The position numbers and the translations under genes were made by a program. A stretch of DNA of 64,000 bases from positions 120,879,678 to 120,943,677 of the forward strand of contig NC_073307.1 of NCBI RefSeq assembly GCF_027595985.1. Direction: 5' to 3'. Below, in pieces: positions 1 to 10,328 of this stretch; the stretch's first letter is position 1, and every line of letters begins with the position of its first letter. The notes below the pieces were generated by a model. It did no database searches and had not been told where the DNA came from. It worked only from the letters and a program-made list of their open reading frames with translations. The DNA is from Sorex araneus. Lineage: Eukaryota > Chordata > Mammalia > Eulipotyphla > Soricidae.

Positions 1-345
1 AACCTCTCAATTTCTTCTTCATCGTAGTTGGAAGTTGGTGCATAGACGATGAAGATAGAAACTGCAGACAGTGAGCCACATCTATTCAAGCTTAATCATC
101 TGATTCAGGTTATTAGGCATTTGAATGAATTAATGCTCATGGTCAAGTTCGTGTTGACAGGGACACCAACACCATGGATGCCTCTGTTGTCACATGTTCT
201 GAAGAACAATTCTTCTCCAGTGTCGAGATGGCATGATGTGATTGATGTCTTCTCCTTTTGGTCAGACCAATGATGTCGTACTTGATCTTCTGTGCTTGCA
301 CCATCAAGTCCTCAATGGATGCTTTTGATGCCAAAGGCATCAGTT
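1..345 (-). mobile_element. RTE-clade LINE fragment, start of endonuclease domain
   Basis: Read on the minus strand, the stretch 340 down to 143 encodes a peptide containing SIEDLMVQAQKIKYDIIGLT followed by RRRHQSHHA. This matches the start of the apurinic endonuclease domain of RTE-type LINEs, where the next hallmark is an E-T-R motif. Here it reads T-K-R, so the catalytic glutamate seems lost. After a stop the frame recovers near position 50 as a 'YAPTSNYDEEE'-like block (FIVYAP region, damaged). The element runs off the left edge of the window. I recognise the family from nematode and shrew RTE proteins. The assignment is good, but this copy is dead. Confidence 0.75.
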
Positions 346-1217
346 ATTTGTAAAAAAATACAAATGAGCAAGTGTGGAAGGAGGTATTGTGTGTGTGTTG
401 TTTGTGGGCTCTCAGGGTGGTGCTCTCTCTCTCTCTCACTCTCACTCTCGCCGATCACATTTGGTGCTCTCAAGCCACTGTGTATGGACTAGATCAGGAT
501 GGTTCCTCCTTGTGCTCTGCTTCTGTGTGTGCCACTGTGCTGTCTTCTGTCTGTCTCTCTATCTCTGTTTCTGTCTCTGTAGTCTCCCCTCTGGTCTCTT
601 TCAACCTCTCTCTGTCTATCATCTCTCCTCTGGTTTCTTCCAATCTGTCTTCTTCCGATCTCTTTCTCTCTGGAACCCTTCTGTTTCTCTCTCTGAAGCT
701 CTTCTGCTTCTCTATCTGGAGCCCTTCTCGCTTTCAATTCTGACTGACCCTCACTTCTGACTCTGACTCTGACTTCTGACTCGTTTTGTGCTCTTTCTTT
801 CCCCTGCTTCTGGCTCTGATGACTCACTGATTCTCTTTCCCGTTGTGCTCTGCTTCTGTGTTTCTCTCTCTCCTTCTCTTACAATCTTAGTTTATATAGA
901 AATCACATAGGATGGTAACACATAAGGGTGTTGAGCATTAACAAATCAACAAAGAGGGGTAAGACCACTCCTTCAGGAGAATAACAAAATCTCATCTAAG
1001 GAGATTACTCCAGATTACTAGGAGATCCGCTTAAGGGCTGGATCCCATCCAGGGTCTATCACTTCTTTTCTCAGCTAGTAATCCACTTAAATAGCTATAG
1101 AAAATTTACTTCTAATATTTCTAGTATTGCCATTCTCTATGAGCACAGTAAGAGATATATCAAACTTAAAATTTGGTTCTTCCTGAGGCCATTCACTATA
1201 TATTCCAGACCACAGTT
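346..1217 (-). repeat. CT-rich, LTR-like sequence
   Basis: Positions 413-880 are strongly pyrimidine-rich (CTCTCT and CTGACT runs). The ORFs seen there are low-complexity artefacts. On the minus strand a TATA-like 'ctatataaac' (about 889-898) sits at the edge between ordinary sequence (898-1217) and the purine-rich stretch, which is the layout of a U3/R junction in an LTR. I see no paired LTR, primer-binding site or retroviral gene, so the LTR reading is tentative. Confidence 0.3.
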
Positions 1218-1480
1218 GTTGGTCAGGTTAGTCTTCCTAACCCCATCAGAGTCCTAGTCTCATTGTTACTTTTGGATCATGACAGCGTTTGTCTATGACC
1301 ATGTTCTCAATTTATAATTGAGTATTGTGGTGCTTTGGCCTGGCCCTACCCTGATTTCAATGCCAGGTTTACTCACAGCTTTCCCTGGGTCCAATCAATC
1401 TCTTGTCGGGACCCTGCTTTTGGGGTGCTAGGAAATAAGGACAACTGAGAAGAAAAAGCAGATGCCCAGGAGTAATTATT
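1218..1480. repeat. Unclassified interspersed repeat, left part (split by L1-A)
   Basis: This stretch, continued at 7321-7463, aligns by eye with 10668-11075. Shared words include 'tttggatcatgaca', 'gggaccctgctttt' and 'gctaggaa'. L1-A interrupts this copy while the copy at 10668 is uninterrupted, so the pre-insertion site can be seen. It has no ORF and I cannot assign a family. Confidence 0.55.
1464..1480. repeat. Target-site duplication of L1-A, 3' side
   Basis: The 17-bp sequence gcccaggagtaattatt directly precedes the poly-T (L1 poly-A) tract and recurs exactly at 7304-7320. It defines the limits of L1-A. Confidence 0.9.
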
Positions 1481-1965
1481 TTTTTTTTATTTTTTTTGTT
1501 TTTTTTTAATTTATTTATTTTTAATTAGAGAATCACCGTGAGGGTACAGTTACAGATTTATATACTTTTGTGCTTATACTTCCCTCATACAAAGTTTGGG
1601 AACCCATCCCTTCACCAGTGCCCATTCTCCACCACCCGTAAACCCAGTGTCCCTCCCACCCTCCCCAATCCCATCTCCCCCCAACCCCACCCTGCCACTG
1701 TGGCAAGGCATTCCCTTCTGTTTTCTCTCTCTAATTAGCTGTTGTGGTTTGCAATAAAGGTGTTGAGTGGCCCCTGTGCTCAGTCTCTAGCCCTCATTCA
1801 GCCCGCAACTCCCTTCCCCACATGGCCTTCGACTATAATGTAGTTGGTGATCGCTTCTCTGAGTTGACCTTTCCCCGGAACGTGAGGCCAGCCTCGAAGC
1901 CATGGAGTCAACCTCCTGGTACTTATTTCTACAGTTCTTGGGTGTTAGTCTCCCACTCTGTTATT

Positions 1966-4900
1966 CTATATACCATAGATGAGTGCAATCTTTCTATGTC
2001 TGTCTCTCTCTTTCTGACTCATTTCACTCAGCATGAAACTTTTCATGCCCATACACTTAACTACAAAATTCTTGACCTCCTTTTTTCTAACAGCTGCATA
2101 GTATTCCATTGTATAGATGTACCAAAGTTTCCTCAACCAGTCATCCATTCTGGGGCATTCGGGTTTTTTCCAGATTCTGGCTATTGTAAACAATGCTACG
2201 ATGAACATACATGTGCAGATGTTGTTTCGATTGTACTTTTTTGCCTCTCTGGGATATATTCCCAGCAGTGGTATTGCTGGGTCAAATGGGAATTCAATAT
2301 CTAATTTTTTGAGAGTCGTCCAAATTGTTTTCCAGAAGGGCTGAACCAGTCGGCATTCCCACCAGCAGTGAAGAAGGGTCCCTTTCTCCCCACATCCTCT
2401 CCAACAGCGGTTGCTTTTGTTCTTTTGGATGTGTGCTAGTCTCTGTGGTGTGAGGTGGTATCTCAAAGTTGTTTTGATCTGCATCTCTCTGATGATTAGT
2501 GATGCAGAGCACTTTTTCATGTGCCTTTTGGCCATTCGTATTTCTTCCTTGGTAAAGTTTCTGTTCATTTCTTCGCCCCATTTTTTGATGGGGTTTGATG
2601 TTTTCTTCTTGTAGAGTTCAACCAGTGCTTTATATACCATTGATATCAACCCCTTATCTGATGGGTATTGTGTAAATATCCTTTCCCATTCTGTGGATAG
2701 TCTTTGTATTCTGGTCACTGTATCTCTTGTGGTGCAGAAGCTTTTTAGTTTAATGTAGTCCCATTTGTTGATCTCTGTTTTTACTAGATTGCTTAGTTCC
2801 GTGTCACCTTTGAAGATACCTTTATCTTCAATATCGTGGAGGGTTTCGCCGACCTTGTCTTCAATGTACCTTATGGTTTGTGGTCTAATGTTGAGGTCTT
2901 TAATCCATTTTGATCTGACTTTTGTGCATGGTGTCAGGTCAAGGTCTAAACCCATTTTTTTGCATGTGGTTGTCCAGTTGTGCCAGCACCATTTGTTAAA
3001 GAGGCTTTCCTTGCTCCACTTCACATCTCTTGCTCCCTTATCAAAGATTAGATGGTCATACATTTGGGGTTGTGTGTAGGGATATTCCACCCTGTTCCAT
3101 TGGTCTACGGCTCTGCCTTTGTTCCAGTACCATGCTGTTTTAATTGTTACTGCTTTGTAGTAAAGTTTGAGGTTGGGGATGGTGATGCCTCCCATCATCT
3201 TTTTCCCAAGAATTGTTTTAGCTATCCTTGGACGTTTGTTATTCCATATGAATTTTAGGATTGCTTGATCCATTTCTTTGAAGAATGTCATGGGTATATT
3301 TATAGGGATTGCATTGAATCTGTATAATGCTTTAGGGAGTATTGCCATTTTGACAACATTGATTCTCCCTATCCACGAGCAGGGTATATGTTTCCATTTC
3401 CTCATGTCCTCTTTGATTTCATGGAGTAGCGTTATGTAGTTTTCTTTGTAAAGGTCTTTTACTTCCTTGGTTAAGCTGATTCCGAGGTACCTGATTTTCT
3501 GGGGCACGATTGTGAATGGGATTGCTTTTTTCATGTCCCTTTCCTCTGCCTCATTGTTTGCATATATGAAGGCCATGGATTTTTGGGTATTGATTTTGTA
3601 GCCTGCAACTTTACTGTATAAGTCTATTGTTTCTAAGAGTTTCTTAGTAGAGGTTTTAGGCTTCTCTAGATATAGTATCATGTCGTCTGCAAATAGTGAG
3701 AGTTTGATTTCTTCCCTTCCTATCTGGATGCCCTTAATCTCTTTTTCTTGTCTAATAGCTATCGCAAGAACTTCCAGTACTATATTGAAGAGGAGTGGTG
3801 AGAGTGGGCATCCTTGTCTTGTGCCTGATCTCAGAGGAAAGGCCCCTAAGGGGCCTTTTTCCCCGTTGAGGATAATGCTTGCCGTAGGCTTGTGATAGAT
3901 GGCTTCGACTATCTTGAGGAAAGTTCCTCCAAACCCCATTTTGGCGAGGGTTTTCATCATGAAAGGATGTTGGATCTTGTCAAATGCTTTCTCTGCATCT
4001 ATTGATATGATCATATGGTTTTTATCTTTACTTTTGTTGATATGCTGGATTATGTTGATTGATTTCCGAATGTTAAACCATCCTTGCATCCCTGGGATGA
4101 ATCCCACTTGGTCGTGATGTATGATCTTTTTGATGAGTTGTTGGATCCTATTTGCTAGTATTTTGTTGAGGATCTTCGCATCGGTGTTCATCAGGGAAAT
4201 TGGTCTGTAATTTTCTTTCTTAGTGGTGTCTTTGTTTGCTTTTGGTATTAGGGAGATATGTGCTTCATAGAAACTGTTTGGGAGAGTTCCTGTTTTTTCA
4301 ATTTCCTGGAAAAGTTTGAGGAAAACAGGCAATAGGTCTTCTTTAAATGTTTGGAAGAATTCGCCAGTGAAACCATCTGGGCCTGGGCTTTTGTTTTTGG
4401 GGAGGTTTTTGATTACCGTTTCAATTTCCTTAACATTGATGGGTCTATTCAGGTATTCCAGGTCTTCTTTCTTCAGTGTTGGGAGATTGTAGGAATCAAG
4501 GAATCCATCCATTTCTTTTAGGTTCTCCTTTTTTGTGGCGTAAAGACTTTCAAAGTAGTCTCTAATGATCTTTTGAATCTCACTGGTTTCTGTTATGATG
4601 TCCCCCTTTTCATTTCTGATTCGATTTATTAGAGTTTTCTCTCTTTCTTTCTTTGTGAGACTTGCTAGCGGTTTATCAATCTTATTTATTTTCTCAAAGA
4701 ACCAACTCTTTGTTTCATTGATCTTTCGGATTGTTTTTTTGGTTTCGATGTCATTAATTTCTGCTCTAATTTTTATTATTTCTTTCCTTCGGTCTGGTTT
4801 GGGGTCCTTTCTCTGGTCCTTTTCTAGGGTCTTGAGTCGTGAGGTCAAGCTATCTATGTGGGTCCTTTCTTCCTTCCTGAGGAATGCTTGGAGAGCTATA

Positions 4901-5790
4901 AATTTTCCCCTTAACACGGCTTTAGCTGCGTCCCATAGGTTTTGGTAGCTCGTGTCTTCATTCTCATTTGTTTCTAAGTATCTTTTGATTTCTTCCTTGA
5001 TTTCCTTCTTGACCCACTCATTGTTCAACATGGAATTGTTTAATTTCCAGGTGTTTGATTTGATTTTCCGTATTTGTGGGTGGTTAGCTTCTATCTTCAG
5101 CGCATCGTGGTCTGAAAAGATGGTTGATACAATTTCTATTTTTCCGATTCTATTGAGGTATGTTCTGGGGCCCAGTACATGGTCTATTTTTGAAAATGTT
5201 CCATGTGCACTGGAAAAGAATGTGTATTCTTTCTTTTTGGGGTGTAAGGCCCTGTATAGGTCTATTAGGCCTCTCTCTTCAATTTCTTCATTCAGAGTCA
5301 GTGTTTCCTTGTTGAGTTTTGTTCTTGTGGATCTATCTAGAGGTGATAAGGCCATATTGAAGTCTCAGACTACAATTGTGCTGTTAGTGATGTCCTCTTT
5401 GAAGTCTGTTAGGAGTCGTTTTAAATATTTAGCCGGTCGTTTGTTAGGAGCATATACGTTTAAGAGTGTGATTTCTTCCTGTTGTACATATCCCTTGATA
5501 AACAGAAAATGACCTTCGCTGTCCCTTTTGATCTTTTTCATCCTGAAATCTATGTTGTCGGATACCAGGATGGCCACTCCAGCTTTTTTAAGGGGGTTGT
5601 TTGCTTGGAGGATTGTTTTCCATCCTTTGACTTTGAGTCTATGTTTACTCTGTTTGTTCAGGTGTGTTTCTTGCAGGCAACAGAATGTTGGGTTTAATTT
5701 CCGGATCCATTTAGCCACTCTGTGTCTCTTGATAGGTGCATTTAGGCCATTGACATTGAGAGAGATTATTGTGATGTGGTTTTGTGTCAT
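1966..5790 (-). pseudogene. ORF2: L1-A ORF2 (endonuclease-reverse transcriptase) with one nonsense codon
   Basis: The reading frame has 1274 sense positions and one internal stop. It opens with [20 protein letters not shown] (endonuclease) and includes QETHL and [11 protein letters not shown]. The reverse transcriptase has the [10 protein letters not shown] catalytic box intact, and the C-terminal Cys-rich segment ([18 protein letters not shown]) is present. The only lesion I see is TGA at 5365-5367 (codon 142), where L1-B has GGA in the conserved VVGDFN motif. The product would be a truncated endonuclease fragment, and reinitiation at 5355 would give RT without the full endonuclease. In life ORF2p nicks DNA and copies L1 RNA at the nick. 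This copy should be inactive unless the stop is read through. Confidence 0.92.
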
Positions 5791-5832
5791 CTTTCTGTGG
5801 GATTTGTTGTTCTTATGGGGCTCCTCCTTGTC

Positions 5833-6795
5833 TTACAGTAGCCCCTTTAGACCTTCTTTCAAGATTGGTTTTGAGTCTATGAAGTTCCTGAGCTGTTGTT
5901 TATCCGAGAAATAGTGTATGGTTCCTTCGAGTTTGAGTGAGAGTTTAGCTGGATAAAGTATTCTTGGTGAGGCATTCATTTCGTTGAGTTTTTTCACTAT
6001 GTCCCACCATTGTCTTCGGGCTCGGAGGGTATCTTCTGACAGATCGGCCGTAAATCTGAGGGGTGCTCCTTTGTATGTGATTTCCCTCTTTGACCTTGCT
6101 ACTTGTAGAATTGTGTCTCTATCTACAGCATCCGCCATTCTGACTATGATATGCCTTGGAGTCTTTTTATTTGGGTCTCTTTTTGCTGGCACTCTTCGGA
6201 CTTCTTGTATCTGGACGCCTGCCTTCTGCAGCTCTGGGAATTTCTTAGTGATGATGTCTTTGACTATGTTTTTTTCATTGGGGTTACTTCCCTGTGGTTC
6301 TGGTACTCCAATGATTCTTATGTTGTTCCTCTTGAAGTCATCCCCCAGGGCTCTGATTCGCTCTATAGCCATTTTGAGGTCTTTCGCCATTATTTGTTGC
6401 TGTCTGTAAGCTTTCTGCAGCTCATCCTCAAGCTCGCTGATGCTGTCTTCGGCTGTAGTCATTCTGCTGTTGAGGGCATCTAGTGAGATTTTTATTTCAT
6501 CTACCGATTGCTTTATTTGTGAGACTTCCGTTCGAAGGTTTGAAATTTCTGCTCTCATTTCTGCTCTCATTTCTTCCTGTATTTTCTTGGTAGACCGTTC
6601 CAGCGCTTCATTCATCTCCTCCCTTAATTTATTGGATGTCTGTTCCATAGTTGCTTGGAGTAGGTCGACTCTCCTCCATATTTCCTCTCTGAATTGTTTA
6701 TCTGAGAGGTCGTAGATGTTGGGAGACTCTTTTGAGGTTTCTAGTATCTTTTCTTCTCCCTCTCTTCGTGGAGGGGATTTTCGCTGTTTCTTCAT
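5833..6795 (-). CDS. ORF1: L1-A ORF1 protein (RNA-binding chaperone), 320 aa
   Basis: An intact 320-residue frame. The basic N-terminus (MKKQRKSPPRREG) is followed by a heptad-rich coiled coil (about residues 40-150, e.g. [17 protein letters not shown]), an RRM-like domain beginning at NNIRIIGVPEP and containing RHIIVRM, and the C-terminal domain with [11 protein letters not shown] and [17 protein letters not shown]1p forms trimers that coat L1 RNA in the cytoplasm. It is shorter than the 345-aa ORF1 of L1-B because it starts at the MKK methionine and lacks the 28-residue N-terminal extension. No lesion is seen. Whether it is expressed is unknown. Confidence 0.92.
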   Translation of the reverse strand: MKKQRKSPPRREGEEKILETSKESPNIYDLSDKQFREEIWRRVDLLQATMEQTSNKLREEMNEALERSTKKIQEEMRAEMRAEISNLRTEVSQIKQSVDEIKISLDALNSRMTTAEDSISELEDELQKAYRQQQIMAKDLKMAIERIRALGDDFKRNNIRIIGVPEPQGSNPNEKNIVKDIITKKFPELQKAGVQIQEVRRVPAKRDPNKKTPRHIIVRMADAVDRDTILQVARSKREITYKGAPLRFTADLSEDTLRARRQWWDIVKKLNEMNASPRILYPAKLSLKLEGTIHYFSDKQQLRNFIDSKPILKEGLKGLL

Positions 6796-7303
6796 ATTGT
6801 CACGGAAGTGCAGAGTTGGAACCTTGTAGTTATTTATTCCTCTTCCTTTTTGTGGGAAGAAGGGGCTCCGATTGTGCTAAACTTCCCTTATTCACTGCTA
6901 GCTTTTATACTGTCAGCCTAAGCTAATGGCTATTTTGCGTAAATGTTTGAGATCGCAAAAGTGAGTTTTCAAAGGAATACACAGTACGGATTGAGCTGAG
7001 GTAGCAAAGAATAACTGCGGCCGCGTTAGCGTTGGCCGCTCTGAGAGGAGGCCACGCCCACTTTAGACCACGCCCACTAAGACACAGGCCACGCCCCCAG
7101 TGTCTTCCTGTTGATGGGGGGGACGTGCGCAGTTACAAGCCGGTTCGGGAGACGGGGTGTGCCGGGCGAGCAGGGAGTGACATCAGAAACTCGGGAGACG
7201 CAGATGGCAGCGGGAAGTGGGGGAAAGGGAGGGCGTGGCCGAGGGATGGTCCTCGTACCTGATGGACGTGCGCAGTTACAAGCCGGTTCGGGAGACGGGG
7301 TGC
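6796..7303 (-). promoter_or_regulatory. L1-A 5' UTR/promoter with 143-bp monomer
   Basis: A GC- and CpG-rich block upstream of ORF1. It contains a 'gcggccgcgttagcg' motif (about 7018) and three repeats of 'ccacgccc' (7050-7100), which resemble KLF/Sp boxes. The 28-bp phrase starting 'ggacgtgcgcagttacaagc' occurs at 7121 and again at 7264, giving one full 143-bp unit plus 40 bp of a second. The promoter function is inferred from position and from the monomer promoters of rodent L1s. Confidence 0.7.
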
Positions 7304-7320
7304 GCCCAGGAGTAATTATT
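7304..7320. repeat. Target-site duplication of L1-A, 5' side
   Basis: An exact copy of gcccaggagtaattatt at 1464-1480, abutting the truncated promoter monomer. Confidence 0.9.
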
Positions 7321-7463
7321 ATTGCAGTCAATCAACTCCCAAATTACAAAGCATAGTATTAACTGTCTTCCTGTGTCCACACAGAAAGGACATTGCTTTA
7401 AGGTAAACTAAGTTCCCAGCGGCAAGGCTAAGAGGACAAAGCCAATATTATCCTACAGTTATT
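7321..7463. repeat. Unclassified interspersed repeat, right part
   Basis: A continuation of the repeat at 1218-1480 beyond L1-A. It matches about 10935-11075 ('aaggacattgctttaa' against 'aaggatattgttttaa', then 'ggacaaagccaatatt' against 'ggacaaagacaatatt'). Confidence 0.55.
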
Positions 7464-7469
7464 CTTTGC

Positions 7470-7661
7470 TGAGTGTTAGGAGTACCAGGTCTCAACACCT
7501 ATCCCACCGTTGGTGTTGACTTTCCTGCACTGATGTCCAGATTTCCTCCCAAACCCCAGCCTGACTCCTGACATACACATTTCTAAATTTGATTGTTTTA
7601 GTTTAGATTTCATACTTACAATAATGTTCGATCTATAGTATAGATATATTACATATATGTG

Positions 7662-7700
<39 letters not shown>

Positions 7701-8640
7701 CCCATCTCTGAAATTGTGAATTGTTGGGTCCGATGGTAATACCCTTTTCACTCTTCTGAAAAACCTCCAAACTGGGCTGAACAGACAACGTTTCTGCCTA
7801 AGTGGGTGAGGTCTCCCTTTTCACTACATACTGCCAACATAAATTGTTCCCATTTTTAGAATATAAGTTCCATTTGTACTGGTGTCAGATGACAGATAAT
7901 ATCTCGTTGTCTCCTCTTTTAAAATTTCCTAATAATAAATGATGATGAGTAATTTTTCATGTGTCTTTTTGTTCGTGTGTCTTTGAGCTATATGCATTGG
8001 AGAACTGTCTGATAATTTCCTTTCCCATTTTTGGATGGATAGGTCTTATGGATTATGATTTATTGTTAATCCTTTATTAAAAATTGAATCACTGCAAGAC
8101 GCACAGTTGCAAATTTGTTCACAATTGGGTTTCGGTCATAAAATGTTGGACACCTGTCCCTTCACCATTGTACATTTCCCACCACTAATGTCCCCCGTTT
8201 CCCACCCTCCCTGCCACTCCCAGGCCCCCCAGCCTATCTCCATGGCAAAAATTTTTATTCTTTTTTTCTCTTGCTCTCTTTCTTTCTCTTTCATTTTGGT
8301 TATCATGGTTTGCAATACATGTACTGGAAAATTATCATTTTTGTCCCTCCACCTAATTTCAGCACTCAGTTATTGTCCAGAGGTTTCATTTAAGTCCTGA
8401 GTTAATAGCCTAAATCTTTGGCTGGTTTGTTCTCAATATTTATGAGTGCTTTATATGTCTGGGGTATTCATCTCTTGTTTGATGTCTTGTATGCAACAAT
8501 TTTCCCCTTCAATTATGTTTTTTTAATGTTAGCCCATGTTTTCTTCTCTGTGCAGAAACTATCTAGTTTGACTAGTCTCATTTGCTTTTTTTGTTTTTTT
8601 TTTGTTTCTTTTCTCTTGAGCACCTAAGTTTATAACATAT
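7470..8640 (-). repeat. Old, diverged L1 fragments with a (TA)n tract
   Basis: The stretch holds degraded minus-strand L1 pieces. 7700-7990 resembles the ORF2 3' region ('attgttgggtc', 'aaactgggctgaac', 'tttttcatgtgtctttttg'). 8080-8300 resembles an L1 3' UTR ('cccttcaccattg...ccaccactaatg'). 8400-8630 is another ORF2 piece ('agtgctttatatgtctgggg'). A TA dinucleotide run occupies about 7656-7696. No reading frame survives. Similar old L1 sequence precedes the MRGPR copies at 27640, 33780, 43390 and 46263, so it belongs to the duplicated unit. Confidence 0.55.
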
Positions 8641-8925
8641 ATGGTTAAAGCAAAAGTAATCCATGCAAGTACTATATCATCAAACCAAGTAACTCAAGAT
8701 CTTTAATACCACAAAGCAGACATAGCAAACAGATTTAAAACTAAGGCTCCAGGAAAGTCATTGGCAATTACTGTAGATATCCACATGCAACTTCTTTGAT
8801 CTTATCCAGATGTATCCCTTCTGATTATTTATCATAAAAAAATCAAAAGGGTCGTGAAAAAACTTGAAGATGAATGTTCATAGTATATTTTTGTTAATAC
8901 TAGTAAAAATCGATGTTTACCTATA

Positions 8926-9178
8926 TTGTATCACTGTATCATTTTCATCCCATTGCTCATTGATTTGCTCGAGGAGGCACCAGTAATGCCTCCATTGCGA
9001 GACTTGTTACTGTTTTTGGCATATCGAATATGCCACGGGTAGCTTAACAGGCGCTGCCGTGTGGGCAAGATACTCTCAGTAGCTTGCCGGGGTCTCCGAC
9101 AGGGGCAAAGGAATCAAACCTGGGTCGTCTGCGTGCAACACAAAAGCCCTACTTGCTGTGCTATGACTCTAGCTCTAC
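8926..9178 (-). mobile_element. Sorex-type tRNA-derived SINE
   Basis: On the minus strand the element starts near 9178 with a degraded tRNA-like head. It passes through 'ggcatattcgatatgcc'-type sequence (9020-9040) and ends in the tail that reads 'caccagtaatgcctccatt' on the plus strand, followed by GATGA-like repeats. It resembles the copies at 26413, 48605 and 63012. Confidence 0.8.
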
Positions 9179-9298
9179 CTATATGGCATACATGAAAATA
9201 AACAGTGGTTTATTAGTACTATGAATTAGAATTCAACTTAAAAAAGAGACAACACTCAGATACCTGAAATGCAATGACAAAGTTTCTGAAAATTATGA

Positions 9299-10328
9299 CT
9301 AAAGCATGACTCTGAGACAGGAATCATTACTTCTTCCTGACATTTCCAGAGTCTCCTGAGGAGGACGGCCTACATTTCCATTTTCCTCAGGAATGTCGTG
9401 CAAAGCCTGCTGCAGGATTATTTTGAGGCTTCTTCTTTGCTGACTTTTCTGATTTCTATAAGAGCCAACTAAAAAGTAAATGATGGGATTGGCACAGCTA
9501 TTGACACAGGATAGTATCTCTGTCGCAAGATAAAATCTAAAGTTGTATATACCATCCCATATTCGGAGGAACATGCAGATGCCCCAAGGTAGGCCACAGG
9601 TGAGAAAGACCAGCACTGTGAGTCCAATGATTACATACATCCTGGTCAGCTTCAACTTCCAGGAGCCACACAGCAATCTGGTCAGCAGCACCAGGCTAGA
9701 TACTAATAGAAGCATAGAGCAGAAAATCAGCCACACGGCAATGCTTAGATCAGTTAGCTCACACAAATATTCATCATACATTCCATTCGGGTAGTCACAG
9801 AATGCGATTTTCAGGATGCTTAGGAGCAGGGACAGGACCCAAAGCAGGGTACACACAACAGCAGATAGGTATTTTGAGTGGTGGCTATAGTACCAGATGG
9901 GCTTTAGGACAGAGAGGCAGCGCTCAGTGCTAATGGCACTGAGAAAGCTCAGGCTTGCAATATAGGCAAAGACAAAAAATGTGTAAAAAAATCGAAAAGG
10001 GTATTCATAAAAATACCATAATTTTGGAAAGAGTGAGCTAATGCACGATGTCATCCCGATAAAGAGAAAGACAAAATCAGCTGCTGCCAAGTTGAGGATG
10101 TAGACGGAGAAAGCATTCCTCTGCATGCGGAAGCCCAGGAGCCAGAGCACCACAGCATTTCCTGCCAGCCCCACCAGGGAAATGATACATTCCAGAATCC
10201 ATGTGATCAAGAAAGCCTTGTCGATTGTTTGTAGAAAGTTCCCCCTGTCATTTTCATTCCGTGGTGTGCTTACTGTCACCCAGGTTGTCACAGTTGTATT
10301 CAGGCTCAGATATTCTCTAGTGGTGTTC
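9299..10328 (-). CDS. MRGPRX-like: Mas-related G-protein-coupled receptor, MRGPRX type (gene 1), main coding exon
   Basis: An uninterrupted seven-transmembrane receptor frame. Joined to the 11-nt coding end of the exon at 13131-13141 it gives a 346-residue model. In that numbering the helices lie near 43-69, 77-96, 117-139, 157-181, 198-221, 233-259 and 270-292. It has AGNAVVLWLLGFRMQRNAFS after helix 1, ERC (139-141) in place of DRY, CGLP in helix 6 (glycine at the usual toggle tryptophan, as in MRGPRX receptors) and NPIIY (284-288). Cys181 and Cys193 match the family's helix 4-5 disulfide. N-glycosylation sequons are at N5 and N14. The usual family start is CTG here (10301-10303), and a splice acceptor (cccag) ends at 10329. 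MRGPRX receptors sit on sensory neurons or mast cells and bind cationic peptides. The ligand here is unknown. This is the only unbroken copy in the window. Confidence 0.9.

Larger units (their letters stand above)
1481..7303 (-). mobile_element. Full-length L1 retrotransposon (L1-A)
   Basis: A complete minus-strand L1 lies between perfect 17-bp target-site duplications. In element order it has a GC-rich 5' UTR with 1.3 copies of a 143-bp monomer (7303-6796), ORF1 (6795-5833), a 42-bp inter-ORF spacer, ORF2 (5790-1966), a 3' UTR of about 480 bp and a poly-A tail (T-run at 1481-1520). It appears little decayed, with only one nonsense codon seen across both ORFs, so it is a recent insertion. It lies inside an older repeat (1218-1480 and 7321-7463). 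Confidence 0.93.

Noticed and set aside
372..827. Ser/Leu-rich or Arg-rich proteins in the CT-rich tract
   Set aside because: Low-complexity (CT)n translated in several frames, with no domain or conservation.
346..1217. Confident endogenous retrovirus call
   Set aside because: Only an LTR-like base composition and a TATA-like motif are seen. There are no viral genes, primer-binding site or paired LTR.
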